This document shows positions 50,706 to 59,933 of a stretch of 64,000 nucleotides of DNA, one piece after another (position 1 is the first letter of the stretch; every line of letters begins with the position of its first letter). The translations under genes were made by a program, and so were the position numbers. The DNA lies in the NCBI GenBank assembly GCA_030434875.1, contig JAUISW010000001.1, positions 631,501-695,500 of the forward strand, given 5' to 3'. The DNA comes from Lachnospiraceae bacterium C1.1 (GTDB taxonomy: Bacteria; Bacillota; Clostridia; Lachnospirales; Lachnospiraceae). Below the pieces are notes generated by a model. It did not search any database and was not told where the DNA came from. It worked only from the letters and a program-made list of their open reading frames with translations.

Positions 50706-52445
50706 ATGCATAACATTAAGACTATAGCCAAGTGCATAAGAGAGTTTAAAAAACCATCTATGCTTGCACCTTTTTGTGTTGCATTAGAGTGTATGCTCGA
50801 GTGCTTTATACCATTGATAATGGCAAGGCTGATAAATCAGATGGATGGAAGCTCCATGAGACCTATAATCGAAAATGGTACCTTACTTATCGTAATGGCT
50901 TTTGGCTCCCTCGCATGCGGAATACTGGCAGGTAAATATGCTGCAACAGGTTCCACGGGTCTTGCAAAAAATTTAAGGGATGATCTTTTTAACAGGATAA
51001 ATGATTTTTCATTTGCGGATGTTGATAAGTTTTCAACTTCGTCGCTGGTAACGAGGATGACCACTGATGTTACCAATGTGTCAAATGCCTATCAGATGCT
51101 TATAAGAATGGCATTCAGGGCTCCGCTGATGCTTTTGTTCTCAATAATCATGAGTGCGACCATTAACTTTAAGATGGCTACGTATTTCATGGGAATGGTT
51201 CCGGTGCTGGCAATTGTCCTTTTCGGAATCGTCCACATAGTGCGCCCCATATTCAAGCGCATATTTAAGAAGTATGATGCGCTGAATAATTCCGTACAGG
51301 AAAACATTGCCGGAATCAGGGTAGTTAAGGCATTTGTAAGGGAAGACTATGAAAAGAAAAAGTTCTCGGATGCAGCAGAGGAGGTAAGAAACGATTTCAC
51401 AAACGCTGAAAAGATACTTGCACTTAACACTCCGGTCATGACCTTCTGCATTTATCTTGCAATACTGCTGGTGTGCTACAATGGTTCGAAAATGATAATC
51501 AATTCAGGTGCAACGGAGCTTACTGCCGGAGAACTTTCGTCACTTTTAACCTACGGGGTGCAGTGTCTCGTATCACTTATGATGGCTTCTATGGTTTTCG
51601 TAATGACAACCATGGCTGCCGAGTCTGCCGGTCGTATAGCAGAGGTCCTGAATACAGAAAGCACACTCAGATCTCCTGAAAATGGGATTAAAAGTGTTGA
51701 CAATGGTGATATAGATTTTGAAAATGTTTCCTTTAAATACAAGGCAGACAGTAAAAAATTTGCACTTTCAAATATTAACCTTCATATAAAGTCAGGACAG
51801 ACAATTGGAATCCTGGGTGGTACGGGTTCTTCAAAATCATCTCTTATACAGCTGATCCCCAGACTTTATGATGTCAGTGAAGGCTCTGTGAAGGTGGGAG
51901 AAAAGGACGTAAGGGAATATGATCTTGTGACCCTTCGTGATGCAGTTGCCGTAGTTTTGCAGAAAAATGTCCTTTTCTCAGGCAGTATCAAAGAAAATAT
52001 GAGATGGGGAAATAAAGATGCAACAGATGATGAAATTATTGCTGCATGCAGGATTTCACAGGCAGATGAATTTATACAGCAATTCCCTAATAAATATGAT
52101 ACCCATATAGAACGCGGTGGCACTAATGTATCCGGCGGACAGAAACAGAGGCTCTGTATTGCCAGGGCAATCCTTAAAAACCCAAAAGTGCTTATATTTG
52201 ATGATTCTACATCAGCTGTAGATACCAAGACAGACGCACTCATAAGGAAGGGACTTGCAGGTTCGCTTCCGGATACTACTAAAATAATCATTGCACAGAG
52301 GGTTTCATCGGTTCAGGAGGCAGATCTGATCCTGATAATGGAGAATGGTGAGATTGTCGAGATGGGCAATCACGAAGAACTCCTGAAAAAGAATGGAATT
52401 TATAAAGAACTTTTTGATTCACAGACAAAGGGAAAGGAGGAGTGA
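50706..52445 (+). CDS. ABC exporter half-transporter, degenerate-site subunit
   Basis: A 579-residue type IV ABC exporter half: six-helix membrane domain (about 20-310) and ATPase domain. Walker A is GGTGSSKSS near 371, signature NVSGGQKQR. Walker B is LIFDDSTSAVD, with Asp in place of the catalytic Glu, and the H-loop reads IIAQR, with Gln for His. This is the pattern of the non-catalytic partner in heterodimeric exporters. It starts 1 base after the MarR stop, and its partner starts 4 bases after its own stop. The substrate is unknown, probably drug-like. Confidence 0.93.
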   Translation: MHNIKTIAKCIREFKKPSMLAPFCVALECMLECFIPLIMARLINQMDGSSMRPIIENGTLLIVMAFGSLACGILAGKYAATGSTGLAKNLRDDLFNRINDFSFADVDKFSTSSLVTRMTTDVTNVSNAYQMLIRMAFRAPLMLLFSIIMSATINFKMATYFMGMVPVLAIVLFGIVHIVRPIFKRIFKKYDALNNSVQENIAGIRVVKAFVREDYEKKKFSDAAEEVRNDFTNAEKILALNTPVMTFCIYLAILLVCYNGSKMIINSGATELTAGELSSLLTYGVQCLVSLMMASMVFVMTTMAAESAGRIAEVLNTESTLRSPENGIKSVDNGDIDFENVSFKYKADSKKFALSNINLHIKSGQTIGILGGTGSSKSSLIQLIPRLYDVSEGSVKVGEKDVREYDLVTLRDAVAVVLQKNVLFSGSIKENMRWGNKDATDDEIIAACRISQADEFIQQFPNKYDTHIERGGTNVSGGQKQRLCIARAILKNPKVLIFDDSTSAVDTKTDALIRKGLAGSLPDTTKIIIAQRVSSVQEADLILIMENGEIVEMGNHEELLKKNGIYKELFDSQTKGKEE

Positions 52446-52449
52446 TCAT

Positions 52450-54390
52450 ATGCAGATGAGAAGACGTCAGATGCAGGGAAAAAGACCGGATATTAAACCG
52501 GGGACTTTTACAAGATTCATAAAATATCTTGCTGCCCATTACGGATTCCAGATGGGGCTTGTTTTGATCTGCCTTATACTGAGTGCTTTTTCTTCAGTAA
52601 TAGCAAATTTATTCATACAGAAAATTGTTGATGAGATCATTGCTCCCGGACTTACAGGAGGTTTTGAGTCGGTTGCTTCGGATTTTATAAAGGTCATAAG
52701 TTCCATGGTGGCTTTTTACCTCATAGGGCTGGCAGCGACATTTATTTACACCAGAACAATGGCTCTGATCACACAGGGAACCCTGAAAGCCTTTCGTGTG
52801 GATATGTTTGAGAGGATGGAATCCCTGCCGATAAAATTTTTTGATACACATGCCCATGGGGACATCATGAGTACGTATACGAATGATACAGATGCGTTGA
52901 GGCAGCTTATAGGCCAAAGCATGCCAATGCTCATACAGTCAGCCATAAGCAGCATCGGTATAATATTTATGATGCTTTATTATAGCGTATGGCTTACGCT
53001 TGTTGCTGCAGTGTTCGTGTTTATAATGATAAATGCCATCAGGAATATCGGAGGTAAAAGCTCGAGATACATGCTTGAGCAGCAGATGTCGCTTGCTGCA
53101 GAAGAAGGCTTTATCGAGGAAATGATGGAGGGAACCAGGGTCGTTAAGGTTTTTAACCATGAGACGGAATCTAAAAAGGATTTTGAAAAGCTTAACGAAA
53201 AGCTCAGGGGTGATAGCGAAAAGGCAAACATTTTTGGAAATATCTTAGGCCCGATAATGGGTAATATGGGTAACCTTATGTATGTTGTAGTCGTTCTTGC
53301 AGGCGGTATGCTGGTTACCTTCAATGCGAGAAATATAGGTTTCAGCAATCTGTTTACAAGCGAGTTTAATTATGTGACGATCGGAATGATCGTTTCATTC
53401 CTTGGGATGTGCAGGCAGTTGTCGCAGACCATCATGCAGGCATCCATGCAGATGACCTTTGTTTCCATGGGACTTGCCGGAGCAGAGAGAGTATTTGACC
53501 TTATCGACCAGAAACCGGAAGAGGATGAAGGCTATGTTGAGCTTGTCAATTCCACGGTGGATGAAAACGGTGAAATAAGGGAAACGGATAAACACACAGG
53601 ACATTGGGCGTGGAAGCATCCCCATAAAGCTGATGGAACAGTGACCTACCAGCCGCTTGAGGGCAATATCGAGCTTGTAGATGTTGATTTCGGATACAGT
53701 CCTGAAAAAACCGTGCTTCACAATATATCACTTTTCGCAAAAACCGGACAGAAGATCGCATTTGTCGGGTCAACAGGAGCAGGTAAGACAACCATCACGA
53801 ACCTTATAAACAGATTTTATGATATCGGTGATGGAAAAATCCGTTATGACGGAATAAATATAAACAAGATCAATAAAAGAGACCTGAGACGTTCGCTGGG
53901 AATAGTGCTTCAGGATGTCAATCTTTTCACAGGAACTGTAATGGACAACATCCGCTATGGTAAACTGGATGCGACAGATGAAGAATGTATTAATGCAGCA
54001 AAGCTTGCAAATGCACACAGCTTTATAGAGAGGCTTCCGGATGGCTACAACACTATGCTTACAGCAAACGGAAGCAACCTTTCACAGGGACAGAGGCAGC
54101 TTATTTCCATTGCGAGAGCGGCAGTGGCAGATCCGCCGGCGATGATACTCGATGAGGCAACATCTTCGATCGATACCAGAACTGAGGCAATAGTTCAGCG
54201 CGGTATGGATAATCTTATGAAAGGCCGTACAGTATTTGTAATCGCCCACAGATTGTCAACTGTAAGAAATTCTGATGCAATCATGGTTCTCGATCACGGC
54301 AGGATAATCGAAAGAGGCAACCACGATGAACTCATCGCACAGAAGGGAACATATTATCAGCTCTACACCGGTGCTTTCGAAATGGAGTAA
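52450..54390 (+). CDS. ABC exporter half-transporter, catalytic-site subunit
   Basis: A 646-residue partner of the previous protein. The membrane domain spans about 35-350. An inserted segment near 385-425 (KHTGHWAWKHPHKADG) precedes the ATPase domain. Walker A is GSTGAGKTT, signature NLSQGQRQL, Walker B MILDEATSSIDT with catalytic Glu, and H-loop IAHRLST. It therefore supplies the hydrolytic residues for one site. ATG 52450 follows AAAGGAGGAG. No terminator directly follows; convergent genes lie beyond. Confidence 0.94.
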   Translation: MQMRRRQMQGKRPDIKPGTFTRFIKYLAAHYGFQMGLVLICLILSAFSSVIANLFIQKIVDEIIAPGLTGGFESVASDFIKVISSMVAFYLIGLAATFIYTRTMALITQGTLKAFRVDMFERMESLPIKFFDTHAHGDIMSTYTNDTDALRQLIGQSMPMLIQSAISSIGIIFMMLYYSVWLTLVAAVFVFIMINAIRNIGGKSSRYMLEQQMSLAAEEGFIEEMMEGTRVVKVFNHETESKKDFEKLNEKLRGDSEKANIFGNILGPIMGNMGNLMYVVVVLAGGMLVTFNARNIGFSNLFTSEFNYVTIGMIVSFLGMCRQLSQTIMQASMQMTFVSMGLAGAERVFDLIDQKPEEDEGYVELVNSTVDENGEIRETDKHTGHWAWKHPHKADGTVTYQPLEGNIELVDVDFGYSPEKTVLHNISLFAKTGQKIAFVGSTGAGKTTITNLINRFYDIGDGKIRYDGININKINKRDLRRSLGIVLQDVNLFTGTVMDNIRYGKLDATDEECINAAKLANAHSFIERLPDGYNTMLTANGSNLSQGQRQLISIARAAVADPPAMILDEATSSIDTRTEAIVQRGMDNLMKGRTVFVIAHRLSTVRNSDAIMVLDHGRIIERGNHDELIAQKGTYYQLYTGAFEME

Positions 54391-54750
54391 TTACCAGACG
54401 AGAGTATGAGTTACTATCCGTATGACATAACAGATAATAAGGGCAGCGATGAAAAAAACTGCACCGAAATTAATGAGCTTTTTTGAAGGTTTGATTATTT
54501 TAAGCTCATTTAGAATAATTAATATAATTGCTAAAGCTGCGAGAGGCCAGAGTGGATGAAATTTGAAAGATTCATCTATATTTCCGTGGACTACAGCCCT
54601 GAAAGCTCTCGTCATTCCGCAGCTTGGACAGGGAAAACCAAAGATCAGTTTTACAGGGCACCTGTAGAACCCCAAATATGCAGCGGCTGCCAATAATAGT
54701 AGCCCTATGGCTATAATTATTTTATCTTTAATATTTTTCATATCATTCAT
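54391..54750 (-). CDS. DUF2752 small membrane protein
   Basis: A 119-residue protein with three membrane segments (about 10-25, 65-82, 93-112). The family motif FPCPSCGMTRAFRAV has a CPxCGxTR core that may bind metal or form a disulfide. Function is unknown. Its stop adjoins the end of the convergent ABC exporter gene with no gap. The TM2 protein gene lies upstream on the same strand, with a terminator hairpin between. Confidence 0.88.
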   Translation of the reverse strand: MNDMKNIKDKIIIAIGLLLLAAAAYLGFYRCPVKLIFGFPCPSCGMTRAFRAVVHGNIDESFKFHPLWPLAALAIILIILNELKIIKPSKKLINFGAVFFIAALIICYVIRIVTHTLVW

Positions 54751-54756
54751 TAAAAA

Positions 54757-54788
54757 GAAAAACTCACTAAGTTATTAGTGAGTTTTTC
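54757..54788 (-). terminator. Bidirectional terminator between the TM2 and DUF2752 genes
   Basis: GAAAAACTCACTAA (54757-54770) pairs perfectly with TTAGTGAGTTTTTC (54775-54788). T-runs lie on both strands. It ends the TM2 transcript and may also stop readthrough from the ABC exporter. Confidence 0.85.
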
Positions 54789-54821
54789 TGATAAATCTCT
54801 AAAATTAATTCTGTTTTAAAA

Positions 54822-55061
54822 TTACTTAGCGTACTTTCCGTCAATGAAGACAACTTCTGAGTCCTGACCGAATGATGAACCATATACCTTAACAAGGCAG
54901 ATGATAAAATCGATAAGCGACCAGATTCCGCAGCATCCTAAGGTGATGAGCTTGAGAACACCAAAAAGAATCTGTCCTCTCATGAAACGGTCAACTCCGA
55001 AAGAACCTAAAAACCACACAAAAAGCCAGCAATATAAGTTTTTGTCAAACCTCTTTTCCAT
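54822..55061 (-). CDS. TM2 domain-containing membrane protein
   Basis: A 79-residue protein with the TM2 pattern: WLFVWFLGSFGVDRFMRG, then GVLKLITLGCCGIWSLIDFI, two membrane helices joined by a Gly/Asp-Arg-Phe turn. Function of bacterial TM2 proteins is poorly known. The ribosome binding site AAGGAGG lies upstream of the ATG. A promoter on the minus strand (55093-55121) precedes it. Confidence 0.9.
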   Translation of the reverse strand: MEKRFDKNLYCWLFVWFLGSFGVDRFMRGQILFGVLKLITLGCCGIWSLIDFIICLVKVYGSSFGQDSEVVFIDGKYAK

Positions 55062-55092
55062 TATATTAACGCCCTCCTTATTTTATGAAACA

Positions 55093-55121
55093 ATTGTAAC
55101 CCATTTTTTTGTATATTTCAA
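55093..55121 (-). promoter_or_regulatory. Predicted promoter of the TM2 gene
   Basis: On the minus strand TTGAAA (55121-55116) and TACAAT (55098-55093) are 17 bases apart, upstream of the TM2 ribosome binding site. Confidence 0.6.
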
Positions 55122-55150
55122 GAAAATATCTTAAGATTGGCAATCGACGG

Positions 55151-55207
55151 ATCCTGTATCTTTAGGACTTCAAAAAGAAGTCCTCAGAAGATACAGGATT
55201 TTTTTTA
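55151..55207 (+). terminator. Strong + strand terminator with no + strand gene before it
   Basis: ATCCTGTATCTT and AAGATACAGGAT are the outer arms, AGGACTT and AAGTCCT the inner arms, followed by eight T. The nearest upstream + strand gene ends at 54390. It may end a long 3' readthrough of the ABC exporter, a small RNA, or simply insulate the next promoter. Confidence 0.85.
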
Positions 55208-55233
55208 TCATATCCGGCAGTATGTGTTATAAT
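55205..55233 (+). promoter_or_regulatory. Predicted promoter of the aminopeptidase P gene
   Basis: TTATCA (55205-55210) and TATAAT (55228-55233) are 17 bases apart; TGTG just before gives an extended -10 feel. It overlaps the end of the terminator T-run. Confidence 0.55.
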
Positions 55234-55305
55234 TGTACTCGTGATTGTATTTTTATCGGAACTATTTAATTCGGATAAAAAATATTTGTGATGGAGGAAA
55301 ATTAT

Positions 55306-57099
55306 ATGCAGCCCGATTTGATCAGAGAAAGGCTTAGAAGTCTTCGAGATACAATGAGAGAGGAAAGGGTCAGTGCTTATTATATAAACACGGCCGACTT
55401 TCATAATTCAGAATATGTTAATGACTATTTTAAGGTAAGAGAATTTTTTTCAGGTTTTACAGGTTCCAACGGAAGCCTTGTTGTAATGCAGGATGAGGCC
55501 GGCCTTTGGACCGATGGACGTTATTTTGTTCAGGCGGAGCGAGAGCTTAAAGGCAGCGGGATCGACCTTTACAGGATGGGTGAGGAAGGTGTTCCTACTA
55601 TAGAGGAATTTATTGCTGATAAGCTTGGAGAAGGTGATGTTTTTGCTTTTGACGGCAGAACTGTTACTGCAGCAAGAGGAAAGTCATTTAGAAAGATCGC
55701 AAAGAAAAAGGGCTTTTCACTGGAAATAAAAAAAGATCTGAGCAGTGGAATATTTGAAAGACCTGCATTTCCGGTCAGCAAGGCAGAGGTTTTGGCAGAT
55801 ACGCTTGTTGGAGAATCTGCTTCTGCAAAGCTTAAAAGACTCAGAAAGAGACTTTCAAAAGAGGGTGCAGACAGTATATTTATAAGCTCCCTTGATGATA
55901 TAATGTGGCTTTTCAATATCAGAGGCAATGATGTTGAATATAATCCTGTGTTGATGAGCTATGCTTATGTTGCAAAGGATGCAGCATATCTTTTTATTCA
56001 GAACGATGCCGTAACAGACGAGCTTAAAGCTGCAATGGAAAAGGCAGCCGTAATGATAAGAGATTACAATGAGACAGATAAATTTCTTAAGAATCTCAAG
56101 CTGGATGATGCTGCTGTAGTGCTTGATTCGAATCAGGTTAATTATATCTTTTATAAGAGAATTAAGAAAAAAGCCGATATCATTGAATTAAGAAATCCTA
56201 CAACCGAAATGAAGGCTGTTAAAAATGACTGTGAAAGATCAAACATGAGAAGGATATTCTTAAAAGACAGCGTTCAGCTTACACGTTTTATACGCTGGGT
56301 TGTTGAAAATATCGGAAAAGAGCCGATGACAGAAATGTCTGTGTCAGACAGGCTCGAGGAGTTCAGAAGAGAAATTCCGGAATTCAGGGATCTTTCGTTC
56401 AATACTATAAGTGCATACGGAGCTAATGCTGCGATGATGCATTACGCACCTTCTAATGAGAATCCCGTGGAGCTTAAGGCTGAACACATGCTTTTGGTAG
56501 ATTCTGGCGGACAGTATAACGGAGGAACAACAGACGTTACCAGGACAATAGTGCTTGGTGAGCTTACGGAGGAGGAGAGAAAATGCTTTACTCTTACGGC
56601 GTGCTCTATGCTTAATCTTCTTAATGCCAGATTCCTTTATGGATGTACCGGAAGAAATGTTGATATCCTTGCCAGAGCACGTATGTGGAATGAAGGAATG
56701 GACTATAAATGCGGAACAGGTCACGGAGTAGGATATATCCTGAATGTTCATGAAGGTCCTCAGAATATCAGGTGGAAGGCCGTTGAAAATGAAGCTGTAC
56801 TTGAAGAAGGCATGGATGTTTCAGACGAGCCTGGTGTTTACAAGGCAGGTAAATTCGGAATCAGAACCGAAAACATTCTTCTTGTAAAGAAGGGAATCCA
56901 TACAGATGACGGTCAGTTCATGGAATTTGAGAATCTTACAATGGTTCCTATAGATGACAGAGGCATCGACAGAAGTATTATGACAGAACGAGAGCTTTCA
57001 GAATATATCAGTTATCAGACAGAAGTATGTGCCGCTCTTAAGGATAGTCTTTCAGAAGAAGAGTATAACTGGGTAAGAAAATACGCAGGAATAGCATAA
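55306..57099 (+). CDS. Xaa-Pro aminopeptidase (M24B family)
   Basis: A 597-residue three-domain aminopeptidase P: two creatinase-like N-terminal domains (about 1-290; RLRSLRDTMREERVSAYYI, GSNGSLVV) and a catalytic pita-bread domain. Metal ligands are Asp in LLVDSGGQY and in GGTTDVTRT, His in GTGHGVGYILNVHEGP, and Glu in SDEPGVY and GIRTEN. It removes N-terminal residues before proline. ATG 55306 follows GGAGG; a GTG at 55288 would include the ribosome binding site and was rejected. Confidence 0.94.
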   Translation: MQPDLIRERLRSLRDTMREERVSAYYINTADFHNSEYVNDYFKVREFFSGFTGSNGSLVVMQDEAGLWTDGRYFVQAERELKGSGIDLYRMGEEGVPTIEEFIADKLGEGDVFAFDGRTVTAARGKSFRKIAKKKGFSLEIKKDLSSGIFERPAFPVSKAEVLADTLVGESASAKLKRLRKRLSKEGADSIFISSLDDIMWLFNIRGNDVEYNPVLMSYAYVAKDAAYLFIQNDAVTDELKAAMEKAAVMIRDYNETDKFLKNLKLDDAAVVLDSNQVNYIFYKRIKKKADIIELRNPTTEMKAVKNDCERSNMRRIFLKDSVQLTRFIRWVVENIGKEPMTEMSVSDRLEEFRREIPEFRDLSFNTISAYGANAAMMHYAPSNENPVELKAEHMLLVDSGGQYNGGTTDVTRTIVLGELTEEERKCFTLTACSMLNLLNARFLYGCTGRNVDILARARMWNEGMDYKCGTGHGVGYILNVHEGPQNIRWKAVENEAVLEEGMDVSDEPGVYKAGKFGIRTENILLVKKGIHTDDGQFMEFENLTMVPIDDRGIDRSIMTERELSEYISYQTEVCAALKDSLSEEEYNWVRKYAGIA

Positions 57100-57114
57100 A
57101 GTTAAATGAAAAAA

Positions 57115-57146
57115 CAGCTGCATTCAGGATATCCTGGATGCAGCTC
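57115..57146 (+). terminator. Hairpin after the aminopeptidase gene
   Basis: AGCTGCATTCAGGAT pairs with ATCCTGGATGCAGCT with one G-T pair. The T-run is poor (CATTTG), so termination may be weak. Confidence 0.6.
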
Positions 57147-57277
57147 ATTTGTCGCTCATCTCATTATATTATAATTATAAAAATATCTTACATAAATTAA
57201 GGTACAATCTAATATTACGAAAGGGAACGAGATTACTAAGAAGTGTATACAAAAAATAGAAAAATTTGTGAAAACTA

Positions 57278-57306
57278 TTGACTAGTGGGCTTTTGCGGTA
57301 TATATT
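57278..57306 (+). promoter_or_regulatory. Promoter of the structured RNA gene
   Basis: TTGACT (57278-57283) and TATATT (57301-57306) are separated by 17 bases. This is one of the best promoters in the window and is placed just before a non-coding segment. Confidence 0.75.
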
Positions 57307-57312
57307 ATAGGT

Positions 57313-57585
57313 AAATCAAGAACTTAATCCTGGGAAGTACGACAGCTTCTGTTTTATTTGAACCTACATTTACTTTAAACGGGATTCCGACAGTCACAAA
57401 GTCCGATGTCATGCCACCGCCGTTTTTGCGGACACGATTTATTCGCGTAGGAGTGGAAGACAGACGATGAGTTGAGGTAACCCACCTAGCATTGGCTAGG
57501 AGTCATTTGGCAGGGGAACGGCTTACCCGGGTCAGAGTGTTCGAGGCGATGGAGATCAGATCTCCACCGCCTCTTTATTGTTTTT
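57313..57585 (+). ncRNA. ssrS: Structured non-coding RNA, probably 6S RNA
   Basis: About 230-270 bases without a credible ORF lie between a strong promoter and a strong terminator. CCTGGGAAG (about 57329) pairs with CTTACCCGGG (about 57521) as a long-range closing stem, enclosing some 190 bases, the right size for 6S RNA. GAACCTACATTT and AACGGGATTCC resemble Firmicutes 6S segments as I recall them. 6S RNA mimics an open promoter and sequesters RNA polymerase in slow growth. SRP RNA, tmRNA and RNase P signatures were looked for and not seen. Identity is by partial recall and layout, not a covariance search. Confidence 0.6.
57543..57585 (+). terminator. Terminator of the structured RNA
   Basis: GAGGCG-TGGAGAT pairs with ATCTCCA-CGCCTC (57543-57573) with one bulged base each side, followed by TTTATTGTTTTT. 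Confidence 0.85.
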
Positions 57586-57591
57586 CCTGGC

Positions 57592-57987
57592 TTAATTATT
57601 AGAATTATCAAAATTATCTTCGTCATCATTTTCTGTGTCGGAATCTGACATCATTTCACGATTCATTACCCGATTAGCCTGACGCTGTTTTTCTACATTT
57701 TCAGAAAGCAATTCCTTAACCTCATGAGGGTTTTTGACATTTTTCAGGTCAAAATCACCCATGGTTTTATCGGCAGAACAAATATGAATTGTTCCGAGTC
57801 CGAACATTTTCTGACCTAATGTACGGATCAGTTTTACATCAAGAACCCTGTAAAGACGTACTTCGTTTTCAACAGAGGTGAAAAGACCTGTGTTAATAAA
57901 AAGTCTGTCGTCTGAAAGAGTATATTTGGTGAAACTTAATGGTAAGCCGAAAAGAGTTCTTTTCTTATCTGACCACAAGATATCCAT
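57592..57987 (-). CDS. Bacterial PH-domain protein (bPH_2/DUF304-like)
   Basis: A 131-residue protein. Residues 1-95 look like a single bacterial PH domain (SFTKYTLSDDRLFINTGLFTSVENEVRLYRVLDVKLI, then FGLGTIHICSADKTMGDFDLKNVKNP). The tail is Asp/Asn/Ser-rich and probably disordered. It has no membrane segment, unlike YdbS-type proteins. Function is unknown. It lies 64 bases from the rho stop, in the same direction, and may share the rho transcript. Confidence 0.8.
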   Translation of the reverse strand: MDILWSDKKRTLFGLPLSFTKYTLSDDRLFINTGLFTSVENEVRLYRVLDVKLIRTLGQKMFGLGTIHICSADKTMGDFDLKNVKNPHEVKELLSENVEKQRQANRVMNREMMSDSDTENDDEDNFDNSNN

Positions 57988-58051
57988 GATAATATAATTC
58001 CTTTCTATTATTAATATTAAGCTGTCCGCTTAAATAGCGGACAGCCGGATT

Positions 58052-59692
58052 TTAGAGTTTTGATTTTACTACAAGATTCATGAAATCATTGTTGCTCCTG
58101 GTGTGGGCAAACATATCGATGAGTTTTTCTACAGCGTCTTCAGAACGCGCACCGTTGACAGCACGGTGGATTATTTCAGTAGCATTTATTTCATCGCGTG
58201 AAAGCAAAAGATCATCTCTTCTGGTTCCTGATTTTGGAAGATCAATAGCAGGGAAGACTCTCTTTTCCTGAAGTTTACGATTAAGAACCAGCTCCATGTT
58301 GCCGGTACCCTTGAATTCCTCATATACTACATCATCCATTTTGCTTCCTGTTTCGACAAGGGCAGTTGCAAGAATAGTAAGGGAACCGCCTTCCCTCATG
58401 TTTCTGGCTGCACCAAAGAAACGTTTGGGCATATGGAGTGCTGCCGGATCGAGACCACCGGAGAGGGTACGTCCTGACGGTGGAACAGTTAAGTTATATG
58501 CTCGTGCAAGTCTTGTTATTGAATCTAAAAGGATCATGACATCATGTCTCTGTTCTACAAGACGGCGTGCACGTTCAATGACCATTTCCGATACTCTTTT
58601 ATGATGCTCGGGAAGTTCGTCAAAAGTTGAGTAGATAACTTCAACATTGGGGCTTTGGATAGATTCCTTTATATCAGTAACTTCCTCAGGTCGTTCATCT
58701 ATAAGAAGGATTATCATATGGATTTCGGGGTTAGAACGTGTGACAGCTGTTGCTATCTGTTTAAGTAAAGTTGTTTTTCCGGCTTTGGGAGGGGCAACGA
58801 TCATTCCTCTTTGTCCCTTGCCGACAGGGGAAATGATATCCATCATACGCATTGCAATGGTATTGTTCCCTCTTTCAAGTTTGATGCGTTCACTTGGGAA
58901 TATCGGCGTCATATCCTCGAAATTCATGCGGCCTATAGCAGATTCGGCACCGCCGCCATTTACTTTCTTTACATAAAGAAGAGCCTGGAATTTTTCACTT
59001 TGTGTTTTTATTCTGGTATTACCTTCAACGATATCGCCTGTCTTTAAATTAAAGCGGCGGATCTGACTCGGAGCAACATAAACATCATTTTCTCCGGGCA
59101 TATAATTATCACTTCTGATAAAACCGTATCCATCAGCCATTACTTCAAGGATTCCGCTAACGGTATTTCCGGAATCGAGGGCTGCTTTTTCATCTTCCTG
59201 CTGGGAATCTCCACGATCCTGATGAACAGGAACACGTTCCTGATAATCATTTCTGTCGAAACGGTCATTTCTGTCAGTCCGTTCAATTCTGTCAGACCTG
59301 TCAGGACGATCATTTCTATCGGAACGCTCGTTTCTATCAGGACGTTCAGCTTTTTCTTCTCGTTTTCTCATTGCTTTTATATGGGAAGACAAATCTCGAT
59401 GAGGTGGATTTGCATCATTTGAATCGGAATCGGATTTTTTTTCTTTAACAGATTTCTGGGCAGAAGTCTTTTTAACAGGGGCTTTCTGCACAGGTGCAGG
59501 AGCTGTTTCTACCGACTTTTTTTCGACCGTTATTTTCTCGGTCAGGGCTGCTTCTTCAAGTTTAGGAGAATTGGCTTCTACAAGTGCATCAATAAGTTCA
59601 TTTTTTCTTAATGTTGTAACACTTTTGATCCCCACATTTTTTGCCATTTCACGAAGCGTTGTTAATGGCAGTGTTCTGAGTTTTTCTCTCAT
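58052..59692 (-). CDS. rho: Transcription termination factor Rho with Arg/Asp-rich disordered insert
   Basis: A 546-residue hexameric RNA helicase. It has the Rho N-terminal helical domain ([34 protein letters not shown]), then a low-complexity insert of about residues 45-175 with an Arg/Asp/Asn-rich core (about 117-150, [11 protein letters not shown] type). The RNA-binding cold-shock-like domain follows ([21 protein letters not shown]). The ATPase has Walker [11 protein letters not shown] and the DEMLARAY-like [14 protein letters not shown]. It is about 130 residues longer than E. coli Rho. ATG 59692 follows GGAGG; an upstream ATG at 59704 contains that site and was rejected. Confidence 0.96.
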   Translation of the reverse strand: MREKLRTLPLTTLREMAKNVGIKSVTTLRKNELIDALVEANSPKLEEAALTEKITVEKKSVETAPAPVQKAPVKKTSAQKSVKEKKSDSDSNDANPPHRDLSSHIKAMRKREEKAERPDRNERSDRNDRPDRSDRIERTDRNDRFDRNDYQERVPVHQDRGDSQQEDEKAALDSGNTVSGILEVMADGYGFIRSDNYMPGENDVYVAPSQIRRFNLKTGDIVEGNTRIKTQSEKFQALLYVKKVNGGGAESAIGRMNFEDMTPIFPSERIKLERGNNTIAMRMMDIISPVGKGQRGMIVAPPKAGKTTLLKQIATAVTRSNPEIHMIILLIDERPEEVTDIKESIQSPNVEVIYSTFDELPEHHKRVSEMVIERARRLVEQRHDVMILLDSITRLARAYNLTVPPSGRTLSGGLDPAALHMPKRFFGAARNMREGGSLTILATALVETGSKMDDVVYEEFKGTGNMELVLNRKLQEKRVFPAIDLPKSGTRRDDLLLSRDEINATEIIHRAVNGARSEDAVEKLIDMFAHTRSNNDFMNLVVKSKL

Positions 59693-59868
59693 TAAAACCT
59701 CCATAAATAATTATTAAAGCAAATAAGCTTTTTAGGTCCTTGTGGAATATACACGGAAACAAACCGTAAAACGGTCTGTGGTTGAATTATCTTTTTAACA
59801 GTCTCTAAGTTGAAAATTGGTGGAAGTAAACCAGACTAATTAACAGAAACGTAATTTAAGATAAAAAT

Positions 59869-59897
59869 ATTATACAGCCAGAAGGGGTATGTTGCAA
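59869..59897 (-). promoter_or_regulatory. Predicted rho promoter
   Basis: On the minus strand TTGCAA (59897-59892) and TATAAT (59874-59869) are 17 bases apart. This leaves a leader of about 170 bases before rho, room for Rho autoregulation. The gap 59693-60005 holds this promoter and the divergent one. Confidence 0.65.
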
Positions 59898-59904
59898 CTA
59901 AAAC

Positions 59905-59933
59905 TTGACTTTTTTTAGATTCGTTGCTATGAT
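59905..59933 (+). promoter_or_regulatory. Predicted promoter of the TrpX-like transporter operon
   Basis: TTGACT (59905-59910) and TATGAT (59928-59933) are 17 bases apart. The -35 boxes of this and the rho promoter are only 7 bases apart, so the two could interfere. No T-box or Trp leader was recognised in the short leader. Confidence 0.65.

Noticed and set aside
57313..57585. tmRNA, RNase P RNA or SRP RNA
   Set aside because: Their hallmark conserved segments were not found; size and closing stem fit 6S better.
58080..59047. Several + strand frames antisense to rho
   Set aside because: They mirror conserved Rho motifs on the other strand and lack ribosome binding sites.
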